A DNA stretch of 64,000 bases from Ectopseudomonas guguanensis (GTDB lineage Bacteria; Pseudomonadota; Gammaproteobacteria; Pseudomonadales; Pseudomonadaceae). The DNA lies in NCBI RefSeq assembly GCF_900104265.1, contig NZ_FNJJ01000012.1, positions 133,853-197,852 of the forward strand, given 5' to 3'. Shown here piece by piece: positions 50,784 through 58,324 of the stretch. Made by a program: the position numbers and the translations under genes. The number at the start of each line of letters is the position of its first letter. Within the stretch, counting starts at the first letter, position 1. The notes under the pieces were generated by a model that searched no databases, had not been told where the DNA came from, and was given only the letters and a program-made list of their open reading frames with translations.

Positions 50784-52429
50784 AACCCAGCCTGCACGCC
50801 GAAACCCACGAGGTGTTCAACCAGGTGCCGAGCCTGGATGGCGCCAATCTCTATCGCCTCGATCTGCCGTTGCAGGAGTGGGTTCGCCGCTACGATGGCG
50901 GCTGGGCCGATGATCGTCTGAGCGCCTATGGCGCGCTGGCCGGCGGCGCCCTGATGCAGGCCGGCTTTCTCGCCAACGAGAACAAGCCGGTGTTCAAGAG
51001 CCACGACCGTTACGGCAACCGCATCGACCTGGTGGAGTTTCACCCGGCCTATCACGAGCTGATGCGCACGGCCATCGAACATGGCCTGCCATCGCTGCCC
51101 TGGACCGATCCGCGCGCCGGCGCCCATGTCGCTCGCGCCGGGCTTTCCTACCTGCACAGCCAGGCCGAGTCCGCCAGCGGCTGCCCGCTGACCATGACCT
51201 TCGCCGCGGTGCCGGCCATTCGCCTGCAGCCCAACGTGGCCGAGCAGTGGCTGCCGAAGATCCTTGCCACGCAGTACGACCCGCGCAACCTGCCGATGGA
51301 GCAGAAGGCCGGTGTCACCATCGGCATGGCCATGACCGAGAAACAGGGCGGCACCGACGTGCGCGCCAACACCACCCGCGCCTATCCCATCGGCCTAGGC
51401 GGGCCGGGGCAGGCGTACGAGCTGGTCGGCCACAAGTGGTTCTGCTCGGCGCCGATGTGCGATGCCTTCCTCACCCTGGCCTACACCGACAAGGGCTTGA
51501 GCTGCTTCCTGCTGCCGCGCCATCGCCCGGATGGCACGCGCAACCAGTTCTACATCCAGCGCCTGAAGAACAAGCTGGGCAACTGGGCCAACGCCTCCAG
51601 CGAAGTGGAATACCGCGGCGCCTTCGCCTGGATGCTCGGCGAGGAAGGGCGCGGCGTGCCCACCATCATCGAGATGGTGGCCATGACCCGCTTCGACTGC
51701 ATGGTCGGGTCCAGCAGCCTGATGCGCCAGGCGCTGACCCAGGCCGCGCACCACTGCGCGCATCGCCAGGTGGGCGGCAAGCTGCTCGCCGACCAGCCGC
51801 TGATGCAGAACGTGCTGGCCGACCTGGCACTGGAGAGCGAGGCCGCCCTGGCGCTGTGCATGCGCATGGGCCGCGCGCTCGATCATCAGCATGACGAGCA
51901 GGAAGACAAGTTCGCCCGCCTGGTCACCGCCGTGGGCAAGTACTGGATCTGCAAGCGCGCACCGGAAATGATCTACGAGGCCAGCGAGTGCATGGGCGGC
52001 GCCGGCTACGTCGAGGAAACCATCATGCCGCGTCTGTATCGTGAGGCGCCGGTCAACTCTATCTGGGAAGGCTCGGGCAACGTGCAGTGCCTGGACGTGC
52101 TGCGTGCCCTGTCCAAGGAGCCCGGCGTGCTCGACGCGCTGTTCAACGAGCTGGGTGACGGCCATGGCGATGCCCGCCTGAAGGCGCACATCCAGCGCCT
52201 GAAAGCCGACTTCAGCGACACCGCCGACATCCAGTACCGCGCCCGCCAGCTGACCGAGGACATGGCCGTGGCGCTGCAGGCCAAGCTGTTGCTGGAGGCT
52301 GGCAACAGCGCGGTCAGCGACGCCTTCATCGCCAGTCGCCTGGAAGGCCGCGGCCGCGTCTACGGCACCCTGCCGCGCAGCGTCGACGTCGAGGCTCTGG
52401 TGGCGCGCAGCATGCCGCATCTGCTTTGA
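50780..52429 (+). CDS. AidB-like acyl-CoA dehydrogenase
   Basis: A 549-residue flavoprotein of the longer AidB branch of acyl-CoA dehydrogenases. FAD-binding GMAMTEKQGGTDVRAN and the ECMGGAGYVEET block are visible; the acidic residue in NSIWEGSGNVQ lies where the catalytic base is expected. The substrate may be a branched or medium chain acyl-CoA. It is co-transcribed with the TetR gene (ATGA overlap) and ends just before the CRISPR leader. Confidence 0.92.
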   Translation: MKPSLHAETHEVFNQVPSLDGANLYRLDLPLQEWVRRYDGGWADDRLSAYGALAGGALMQAGFLANENKPVFKSHDRYGNRIDLVEFHPAYHELMRTAIEHGLPSLPWTDPRAGAHVARAGLSYLHSQAESASGCPLTMTFAAVPAIRLQPNVAEQWLPKILATQYDPRNLPMEQKAGVTIGMAMTEKQGGTDVRANTTRAYPIGLGGPGQAYELVGHKWFCSAPMCDAFLTLAYTDKGLSCFLLPRHRPDGTRNQFYIQRLKNKLGNWANASSEVEYRGAFAWMLGEEGRGVPTIIEMVAMTRFDCMVGSSSLMRQALTQAAHHCAHRQVGGKLLADQPLMQNVLADLALESEAALALCMRMGRALDHQHDEQEDKFARLVTAVGKYWICKRAPEMIYEASECMGGAGYVEETIMPRLYREAPVNSIWEGSGNVQCLDVLRALSKEPGVLDALFNELGDGHGDARLKAHIQRLKADFSDTADIQYRARQLTEDMAVALQAKLLLEAGNSAVSDAFIASRLEGRGRVYGTLPRSVDVEALVARSMPHLL

Positions 52430-52440
52430 TGCGAGGGCGA

Positions 52441-52513
52441 TCTTTAACAAGGAAAAGTTGGTGGATTTTTAGCGACTGATTTTTCCCTTTGGGAACAGTT
52501 GGTTACGCTAAGT
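52441..52513 (+). promoter_or_regulatory. AT-rich CRISPR leader
   Basis: A stretch clearly richer in A and T than the surroundings (CTTTAACAAGGAAAAG, GGATTTTTAGCGACTG) directly precedes the first repeat, on the side expected for the leader of a type I-E array. Confidence 0.6.
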
Positions 52514-52664
52514 GTGTTCCCCGCGTGAGCGGGGATGAACCGTTCGCTACGGGATCACTGCCTTGAGTGGTGCGGTGTTCCCCGCGCCAGCGGGGGTGAA
52601 CCGTAGCCGAGGTCAGGTGCGGTGATCAGCTCCTTGTGTTCCCCGCGCCAGCGGGGATGAACCG
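52514..52664 (+). CRISPR. Type I-E CRISPR mini-array, three repeats and two bounded 32-base spacers
   Basis: Repeats of 29 bases at 52514-52542, 52575-52603 and 52636-52664 begin GTGTTCCCCGCG and end GATGAACCG (GGTGAACCG in the second). Each has the I-E hairpin CCCCGC/GCGGGG. The first repeat has GTGA in the loop instead of GCCA. Spacers at 52543-52574 and 52604-52635 are exactly 32 bases, the I-E standard. A third spacer-like segment follows (52665-52696) but the next repeat is missing. No cas genes occur in the window. Confidence 0.9.
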
Positions 52665-52724
52665 AACACAGGGAAAGCGCGATAAAGGTGTAATGCTGTT
52701 CACTTAAGGTTGTACACGCTTCGT

Positions 52725-52828
52725 TCCCCTCTCCCATTTATGGGAGAGGGGTTAGGGGAGAGGGCCGAAAACACCGCGGGACTGCCATTTTCCCCTCTCC
52801 CTAACCCTCTCCCCGGAGGGGCGAGGGG
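52725..52828. repeat. CCCTCTCCC-type palindromic element inside the CRISPR tail
   Basis: CCCCTCTCCCA and TGGGAGAGGGG pair around TTTA (52726-52751), and a second block at 52791-52828 is largely the inverted copy of the first with its own hairpin. The element is a pair of large palindromes separated by about 30 bases, placed between the last true repeat and an outlying repeat remnant. Confidence 0.75.
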
Positions 52829-52882
52829 ACTGATCGCGTTCCACCGTTTCTTGTGAACATCATTGCGATAAAGGCGGGATAT

Positions 52883-52906
52883 GTGTTCCCCGCTCCAGCG
52901 GGGATG
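52883..52906 (+). CRISPR. Outlying degenerate CRISPR repeat
   Basis: GTGTTCCCCGCTCCAGCG followed by GGGATG matches the array repeat for 24 bases with one change, then diverges (TCGAG in place of AACCG). It lies 218 bases past the third repeat and is probably the displaced array end. Confidence 0.75.
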
Positions 52907-52920
52907 TCGAGTTGGTGTAA

Positions 52921-52950
52921 CGATGCGCCGGCCATGCGGCCGGCGCATCG
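52921..52950 (-). terminator. Hairpin after the carbonic anhydrase gene
   Basis: A perfect 13-base stem, CGATGCGCCGGCC with its complement around ATGC, three bases past the stop codon. On the minus strand only TTACACC follows, so the T tail is weak. Confidence 0.55.
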
Positions 52951-52953
52951 GGT

Positions 52954-53697
52954 TCAGTCGTCGCTTTCCAGCACTTGACGGTCGTGAAGCGCCTGGATCG
53001 GGCGTGCGTTCATGGCGTACAGGTGCTGGAACTGCAGCAGTTGTGCGTGGGATAGCTCGACGGGTTGCTTCAGTACACGCCATTGCACGTTCTCGCTGCA
53101 CGGCGGCGTGGTCAGTGAGCCGGCGAAGGCGTAGTAGCCCTGCTGCTGTGGCAGCACGGCCTGCGGCGTGAAGCTGTCGGCCAGTTCGACTTTGTCGCCT
53201 GCCCTGGGTGGCATGGCGTCGAACACCTGAGCCAGGGCCTGGTTCTGCGCGCCTTCCTTGAACAGCACCGCGACCACCGCCAGGCGGCCGTCGGCGGCCT
53301 GGTGGACGAAGTGCGCCACCATCGGGAATGCCTTGCCGGCGATGTGTTCCTCACTGGGCGTATGGAAATGGAACTGCACCAGGCGATAGGGCTTGCCGTC
53401 GATCTCGATGCCGCCGGCATTGGCCAGGTTCACCTGGACGGTGTGGCCGTTGTTCACCACTTCGGCCGGGCTGGCCTGATAGTCGAAGGCGATGCGCGGC
53501 AGGGCGGCACGCGTGGCATTGCGGATGTCGATGGGCGATTGGGCGTGGCCGATCGCGCAGGTTTCGTAGCCTGGGTCCAGCTGGGCCCAGTGTTCGGGGC
53601 CTTCCTTGCCGTCGTAGGTCCAGTGAGGTTGCTGTTCGGCGGCCATGGCGCCGGTTGCGAACAGGGCGGTCAACGCAACGATCAGGGTCTTCTTCAT
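52954..53697 (-). CDS. Periplasmic alpha-carbonic anhydrase
   Basis: A 247-residue exported zinc enzyme interconverting carbon dioxide and bicarbonate. Signal peptide about residues 1-19 (ending AMA). The alpha-class zinc ligands are visible: two His in QFHFHTPSEEH and one in MVAHFVHQ, with SLTTPPCSENVQW near the end. It is a single gene beside the CRISPR remnant. Confidence 0.95.
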   Translation of the reverse strand: MKKTLIVALTALFATGAMAAEQQPHWTYDGKEGPEHWAQLDPGYETCAIGHAQSPIDIRNATRAALPRIAFDYQASPAEVVNNGHTVQVNLANAGGIEIDGKPYRLVQFHFHTPSEEHIAGKAFPMVAHFVHQAADGRLAVVAVLFKEGAQNQALAQVFDAMPPRAGDKVELADSFTPQAVLPQQQGYYAFAGSLTTPPCSENVQWRVLKQPVELSHAQLLQFQHLYAMNARPIQALHDRQVLESDD

Positions 53698-54025
53698 ATG
53701 CGCTCTCGTGACTGGATGATGGGCCTGCAGGCTCGCGTGGCCAGCGCCGACGCGAGTACGGAAATACTACGACGTCATTGTAATAAAAAGTTACGTTTAT
53801 CCTTGGCCGTGTGACAGTTGGCGCATTTGCGGGCAGATCGGGCGCTTTCCGGACAGCCTGCGTTCAGCCAGCAGCGACACAGCGGGGATGCTTTCCGCTG
53901 CCGCACCTGGCATGCGCCACAAGGGGCACAGCGCCTGCTCCGGCTGCTGTCGAAGGCCTGAGCGCGCGGCGATCGAGCGCCAATGCTGTCTTTTGCTCTG
54001 GCGGCGGAGTAAGGTTGCCGCCGAT
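53698..54025. other. Intergenic region with no recognised gene
   Basis: This stretch separates carbonic anhydrase from the riboswitch. An AT-rich patch (TTGTAATAAAAAGTTACG near 53777-53794) likely holds promoters for the carbonic anhydrase. Open frames crossing it run into the riboswitch and show no family resemblance. Confidence 0.45.
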
Positions 54026-54200
54026 GGTTCCGCCGCCTCTGGCGCGCGGATGAAAAGGGAACAGGGTGCGGCGCTGCGTCGCCAATGCCCTGGCTGCCCC
54101 CGCAACTGTAAGCGGCGAACGATGCCCTCGATGCCACTGACTTCGGTCGGGAAGGCGGGCGAAGTGCCAAGCCGTGAGCCAGGAGACCTGCCATCGAACC
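54026..54200 (+). promoter_or_regulatory. Cobalamin riboswitch
   Basis: Core elements are in order: AAAAGGGAACAGGGTGCGG, then CTGCCCCCGCAACTGTAAGC, GCCACTG, CGGGAAGGCGG, and the B12 box GCCAGGAGACCTGCC (54178-54192). The closing stem pairs GGTTC (54026) with GAACC (54196-54200). A GTCGCGC/GCGCGAC hairpin (54218-54236) lies just before the AAGGA ribosome site of the next gene, a likely expression platform. Confidence 0.92.
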
Positions 54201-54248
54201 CATTGATCCTCAAACTCGTCGCGCGGTGGGCGCGACCAAGGAACTCGC

Positions 54249-54932
54249 ATGCATATCGAACCCGGTGTCGTCGAAGGCGCCAAGATCTTCCTCAGCTATG
54301 CAACGGCCGTCGCGGCCCTGGGCCTGACCGCCAAACTGGCGCGCGATGCCATCCGCGACAACGGCGGGGTGCTCGCCCTGGCGCTGCGCAGCCTGCTGAC
54401 CACTGCCCTGGTGTTCTGCTTCTTCGAGGTGTTGCCGCATCACCCGGTGGGGGTTTCCGAGGTGCACCTGATTCTCGGCTCGACCCTGCTGCTGCTGTTC
54501 GGCGCCGGTGCCACGGCCATCGGTCTGGCTGCCGGCCTGCTGCTGCAGGGGCTGCTGTTCGCCCAGTTCGACCTGCCGCAGTACGGCATGAACGTCACCA
54601 CCCTGCTAGTGCCGCTGTGGGGTATCAGCCTGCTGGCCAAGCGCATCGTCGCGCCGGGCACGGCCTATGTGGACCTTTCCTACAAGCAGGCGCTGGCGCT
54701 GTCGACCGCCTATCAGGGCGGCATCGTCGCCTGGGTGGCGTTCTGGGCCTTCTACGGTCAGGGCTTGGCTGGCGAGAACCTGGCGGCAGTGGCCAGTTTC
54801 GGCCTGGCCTACATGAGCGTGATCCTGATCGAGCCGCTGGTCGACCTGGGCGTGCTGGCCACAGCCAAGGCCCTGTCGCGTTTCAGCCAGGGGCCGCTGT
54901 TCAACGTGCGCCTGCACCACAGCGCCAGCTGA
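54249..54932 (+). CDS. CbiM-like energy-coupling-factor membrane protein
   Basis: A 227-residue polytopic protein beginning MHIEPGVVEGAKIFLSYA. The conserved N-terminal MHI is the metal-binding start of CbiM-type S components for cobalt or nickel. It has about six membrane segments. The cobalamin riboswitch directly upstream argues for cobalt uptake under B12 shortage. CbiN, CbiQ and CbiO are not in the window, so it either works alone or uses distant partners. Confidence 0.8.
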   Translation: MHIEPGVVEGAKIFLSYATAVAALGLTAKLARDAIRDNGGVLALALRSLLTTALVFCFFEVLPHHPVGVSEVHLILGSTLLLLFGAGATAIGLAAGLLLQGLLFAQFDLPQYGMNVTTLLVPLWGISLLAKRIVAPGTAYVDLSYKQALALSTAYQGGIVAWVAFWAFYGQGLAGENLAAVASFGLAYMSVILIEPLVDLGVLATAKALSRFSQGPLFNVRLHHSAS

Positions 54933-54942
54933 GCTCGCGCCG

Positions 54943-55677
54943 CTAACGGCGGCGCTGCCAGATCATCTTGCCGGTATTGCTTTCGGTGATCAGGGCCTGG
55001 TCGCTGAAACGGTAGTAGGCAGCCGGCTGATAGTCGGCAGCGCCTGCCAGGCGCACCAGCAGCAAGCCGTCCTGGCTGCGCCAGTGGCCACTGTATTGCA
55101 CCTCGCCGGGGCTGTCGTAGCTCCAGTCGCTGCCGCCGCCGACCGAACGGGTCCACTGCGTGGCACTGCCATCGGCGTTCAGTTGCAGGGTCAGCAGGGT
55201 CGTGAGCGAAGCGAAACTGGCGCCGCCGCTGTCGATGATCTTCTCGTGTACCCAGGTACCGACAAGTGCCGGGTCCTGCCTGCCTGGCGTGGCTACCGGC
55301 GGCGTTTGCGCCGCGGGGGCGGCGATGCGCTGGAACAGGGCCTGGCGCTCGAGCACCTGGCCGTTGCGCGGATCGCGTGCGGCGATGCTGGTGTTGAGCA
55401 TGGCATTGGCGTAGGTGGCATTCATGTTGGCCAGCAACAGACCCGAGCGCGGATCGCTGATCTCGGCACGCAGCAGCTTGCCGTCGTAGCGGCCCTTGAC
55501 GGTCAGGCGCAGGTGCTTGCTCTCCACGTACTCGCCTTCCACTGCGGCGCCGTGCTGGCGCAGGATCAGCTCGCTCGGCTGGCCGTCGAGCACCACGTGA
55601 TAGTGGCCGTCGAGTTCGCCGGCTTGAGTGGCGAAGCCGATCAGGGCAAGCAGCAATGGCGCGGCGATGCGGAGCAT
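54943..55677 (-). CDS. Exported beta-rich protein of unknown function
   Basis: A 244-residue protein with a signal peptide (about residues 1-19, ending TQA). The mature part has two beta-rich blocks, each opening with a glycine plus aromatic strand (GHYHVVLDG and GTWVHEKI) and joined by a Pro/Ala linker, suggesting two small barrel-like domains. The family was not recognised. It converges on the CbiM-like gene with ten bases between them. Confidence 0.75.
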   Translation of the reverse strand: MLRIAAPLLLALIGFATQAGELDGHYHVVLDGQPSELILRQHGAAVEGEYVESKHLRLTVKGRYDGKLLRAEISDPRSGLLLANMNATYANAMLNTSIAARDPRNGQVLERQALFQRIAAPAAQTPPVATPGRQDPALVGTWVHEKIIDSGGASFASLTTLLTLQLNADGSATQWTRSVGGGSDWSYDSPGEVQYSGHWRSQDGLLLVRLAGAADYQPAAYYRFSDQALITESNTGKMIWQRRR

Positions 55678-55798
55678 GAGCTGACACTCTGGCTGGCTGA
55701 TTGCCCTAAGCCTAGCGGCCGGCAGGGCGTCGCGCGCTATGTTTTCGTCACCGTATGCAGGCAAGATAGGCGCGAACGTTCAGTCAGGAAGATGCGCC

Positions 55799-57271
55799 GT
55801 GAAAGCCTGCTCAGATGATTTCATCATTGCCCACACTCCCGAAGAAGCGGTCGACCGCCTTGCCGCGTTGCACCAGGAAGCCACCGGTGCCCTGAGCCAT
55901 GCGCTCAAACGCTACCTCAAGGAGCGCATCCGCCCGGATGCCAGCGAACACTGCCTGTTCCGCTACCCCGAACTGCGCCTGACCTACCTGTGCCAGGGCG
56001 AGGTGCCGACCACCGTGCGCGCCTACGCCAAGGTGCAGGTGCCCGGCACCTATGCGATCACCGTGACCCAGCCGGCGGCCTTCCGCAAATACCTGCTGGA
56101 GCAGCTGCGCCCGCTGATGAATGACTTCACCCTGCGTGTCGAGGTCGGCCGCAGCCAGCAGAACATTCCCTACCCCTACGTGGTCGACGGCGGCGACGAG
56201 CTGGCCGGCAGCGGCGTGACCGCTGCCGAGCTGGCGCGGGTGTTCCCCAGCACCGACCTGTCCGCCGCCACCGACGGCACTGCCGACGGCCTGTACGACT
56301 GGGAGAACATCGACCCGCTGCCGCTGGCACTGTTCGACGCGGCGCGTACCGACTTCTCGCTCAAGCGCATCCAGCACTACACCGGCAGCGACTGGCGCCA
56401 TGTGCAGCCGTGGATTCTGCTGACCAACTATCACCGCTATGTCGATCAGTTCATTCGCCATGGTCTGGACATGCTGGTGGGGGACTCGCGCTTCACCCGC
56501 ATGGTGCTGCCGGGCAATGTGGTGGTCGAGCGCGGCATGGCCGAAGGCGAGATGCAGGCAGTGATCGAGAACGTGGTCTGGCACCGCTATCAGATGCCGG
56601 CCTACCACCTGCAGGCCGCGGACGGTCACGGCATTACCCTGGTCAACATAGGGGTCGGCCCGTCCAACGCCAAGAACATCACCGACCACCTGGCCGTGCT
56701 GCGCCCGCATTGCTGGCTGATGATCGGCCACTGCGGCGGCCTGCGCCAATCGCAGACCATCGGCGACTACGTGCTGGCCCACGCCTATATGCGTCGCGAC
56801 GGCATTCTCGATCGCGTGTTGCCGCCACATATCCCTTTGCCCGCGCTGGCCGAGGTGCAGCAGGCGCTGCAGGAAGCGGCCAAGCTGGTTACCGGTGAAG
56901 AGGGCGACGAGCTGAAGAAACGCCTGCGCACCGGCACCGTGCTCACCTACGACGATCGCAACTGGGAACTGCGCTGGGCACAGGAACGGCCGCTGATCAA
57001 CCTGTCGCGCGCGGTGGCGGTGGACATGGAGAGCGGCACCATCGCCGCGCAGGGCTATCGCCTGCGGGTGCCCTACGGCACGCTGCTGTGCGTGTCGGAC
57101 AAACCCCTGCATAGCGAGATCAAGCTGCCCGGCGCGGCCGGGGCCTTCTACGAGCGTGCGGTGACCCAGCATCTGCATATCGGCATCGCCGCGCTGGAAC
57201 TGATGCGTAGCCAGCTCAACTCGCTGCATTCGCGCAAGCTGCGCAGCTTCGACGAGCCGCCGTTCCGCTAG
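55799..57271 (+). CDS. amn: AMP nucleosidase
   Basis: A 490-residue enzyme cleaving AMP to adenine and ribose 5-phosphate, near the E. coli length of 484. The N-terminal AMP nucleosidase domain and C-terminal nucleoside-phosphorylase-like domain are visible (NIGVGPSNAKNITDHLA, IGHCGGLRQSQ, AVDMESGTIAAQG). The GTG at 55799 was chosen: AGGA lies nine bases upstream and the protein then starts at family position. A nine-codon out-of-frame ORF starting at 55791 overlaps this start. Confidence 0.93.
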   Translation: MKACSDDFIIAHTPEEAVDRLAALHQEATGALSHALKRYLKERIRPDASEHCLFRYPELRLTYLCQGEVPTTVRAYAKVQVPGTYAITVTQPAAFRKYLLEQLRPLMNDFTLRVEVGRSQQNIPYPYVVDGGDELAGSGVTAAELARVFPSTDLSAATDGTADGLYDWENIDPLPLALFDAARTDFSLKRIQHYTGSDWRHVQPWILLTNYHRYVDQFIRHGLDMLVGDSRFTRMVLPGNVVVERGMAEGEMQAVIENVVWHRYQMPAYHLQAADGHGITLVNIGVGPSNAKNITDHLAVLRPHCWLMIGHCGGLRQSQTIGDYVLAHAYMRRDGILDRVLPPHIPLPALAEVQQALQEAAKLVTGEEGDELKKRLRTGTVLTYDDRNWELRWAQERPLINLSRAVAVDMESGTIAAQGYRLRVPYGTLLCVSDKPLHSEIKLPGAAGAFYERAVTQHLHIGIAALELMRSQLNSLHSRKLRSFDEPPFR

Positions 57272-57272
57272 C

Positions 57273-58244
57273 TCAGGCTGCGGCTGGCGCCTCGTCGCGC
57301 AGCAGCTCGGCCAGCGCCAGCCGGTCGATATTGGCGCCGCTGAGCACCACGGCCACGCGCTGGCCGGCGTTGCGCTCGCGCTCCTGCATCAGCGCGGCCA
57401 GTGCCGCGGCGCCGGCGCCTTCGGCGAGGTTGTGGGTGTCCTCGTGATAGGCGCGGATGGCGGCGCGGATCTCTTCATCAGTCACGCGCACGATGCGCGC
57501 GGCGCCGGCGCGGATCATCTCCAGCGCCAGTGGCTGCGGCTGACGACAGGCCATGCCGTCGGCCAGGGTGACGGCGCGTTCGGTCTGTACCAGGCAACCT
57601 TGTTCGAAACTCTGCGCGTAGGCATCGGCGCCGCTGGCGACCACGCCGACGATTTCGGTGTCGAGGCCGAGCAGGTCACGGGTGCGGATCATGCCGCAGA
57701 TACCCGAGCCGAGGCCGATGGGCACGTACACCCGGCGCAGGTTCGGTACAGCCTCCAGCAATTCAAGGGCGTAGGTCGCCACGCCGCGCACCAGGTCCTC
57801 ATGCAGTGACGGCACCCAGTGCAGTCCGTCGCGTTCGGCCAGGCGCGCGGCCTCTGCGCGCGCTTCGTCGAAGTCGCGGCCATGTTCGATCACCTCGGCG
57901 CCAAGGGCGCGCATCGCCGCATTCTTCTCGCGGGCGTTGCCGTGCGGCACCAGGATGCGGATCGCCAGGCCGGCCTGACGCGCGGCCAGGGCCAGGCTCT
58001 GGCCATGGTTGCCGCGGGTGGCGGTGACCAGCCCGCGCACCTGCGGCTCGCGGCGCAGCAGCGCGTCGATATAGACCAGCCCGCCGCGCACCTTGAAGGC
58101 GGCGGTGGGAGCGTGGTTCTCGTGCTTGACCCACAGCTCGCAGCCGGTGCGCTCGCACAGCAGCGGCCAGCTCAGCTGCGGCGTGGACGCCATATGGCGG
58201 TGAACCAGTTGGGCGCTCTGGCGCAGTTGGGCGAGGTCGAACAT
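57273..58244 (-). CDS. PLP-dependent threonine/serine dehydratase-like enzyme
   Basis: A 323-residue fold-type II PLP enzyme. The PLP lysine is in TAAFKVRGG, followed by ATRGNHGQSLA and the glycine-rich phosphate loop GLGSGI. It resembles threonine dehydratase without the C-terminal regulatory ACT domain, so it is probably a catabolic or 3-hydroxyamino-acid lyase. It diverges from a MocR regulator with 80 bases between the two starts, implying joint control. Confidence 0.88.
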   Translation of the reverse strand: MFDLAQLRQSAQLVHRHMASTPQLSWPLLCERTGCELWVKHENHAPTAAFKVRGGLVYIDALLRREPQVRGLVTATRGNHGQSLALAARQAGLAIRILVPHGNAREKNAAMRALGAEVIEHGRDFDEARAEAARLAERDGLHWVPSLHEDLVRGVATYALELLEAVPNLRRVYVPIGLGSGICGMIRTRDLLGLDTEIVGVVASGADAYAQSFEQGCLVQTERAVTLADGMACRQPQPLALEMIRAGAARIVRVTDEEIRAAIRAYHEDTHNLAEGAGAAALAALMQERERNAGQRVAVVLSGANIDRLALAELLRDEAPAAA

Positions 58245-58288
58245 GACGGGCACTCCGGGTGGTGTTGACCCCGATGCTAGTGCGGCGC

Positions 58289-58323
58289 ATTGTATGGGTA
58301 AATCTTTATATTGCATGGCAAAC
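58289..58323 (+). promoter_or_regulatory. Direct-repeat operator between dehydratase and MocR genes
   Basis: ATTGTATGGGTAAA (58289-58302) and ATTGCATGGCAAAC (58310-58323) are direct repeats 21 bases apart, two helical turns, ending two bases before the MocR start. The spacing and placement fit a MocR dimer site. Confidence 0.6.
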
Positions 58324-58324
58324 A

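Noticed and set aside
52697..52724. A fourth CRISPR repeat directly after the third spacer-like segment
   Set aside because: Only TGTTC at the start matches; the CCCCGC/GCGGGG stem and GATGAACCG end are absent.
53775..54213. Small frames between carbonic anhydrase and the CbiM-like gene
   Set aside because: All run through the cobalamin riboswitch, whose conserved core explains the sequence better than coding does.
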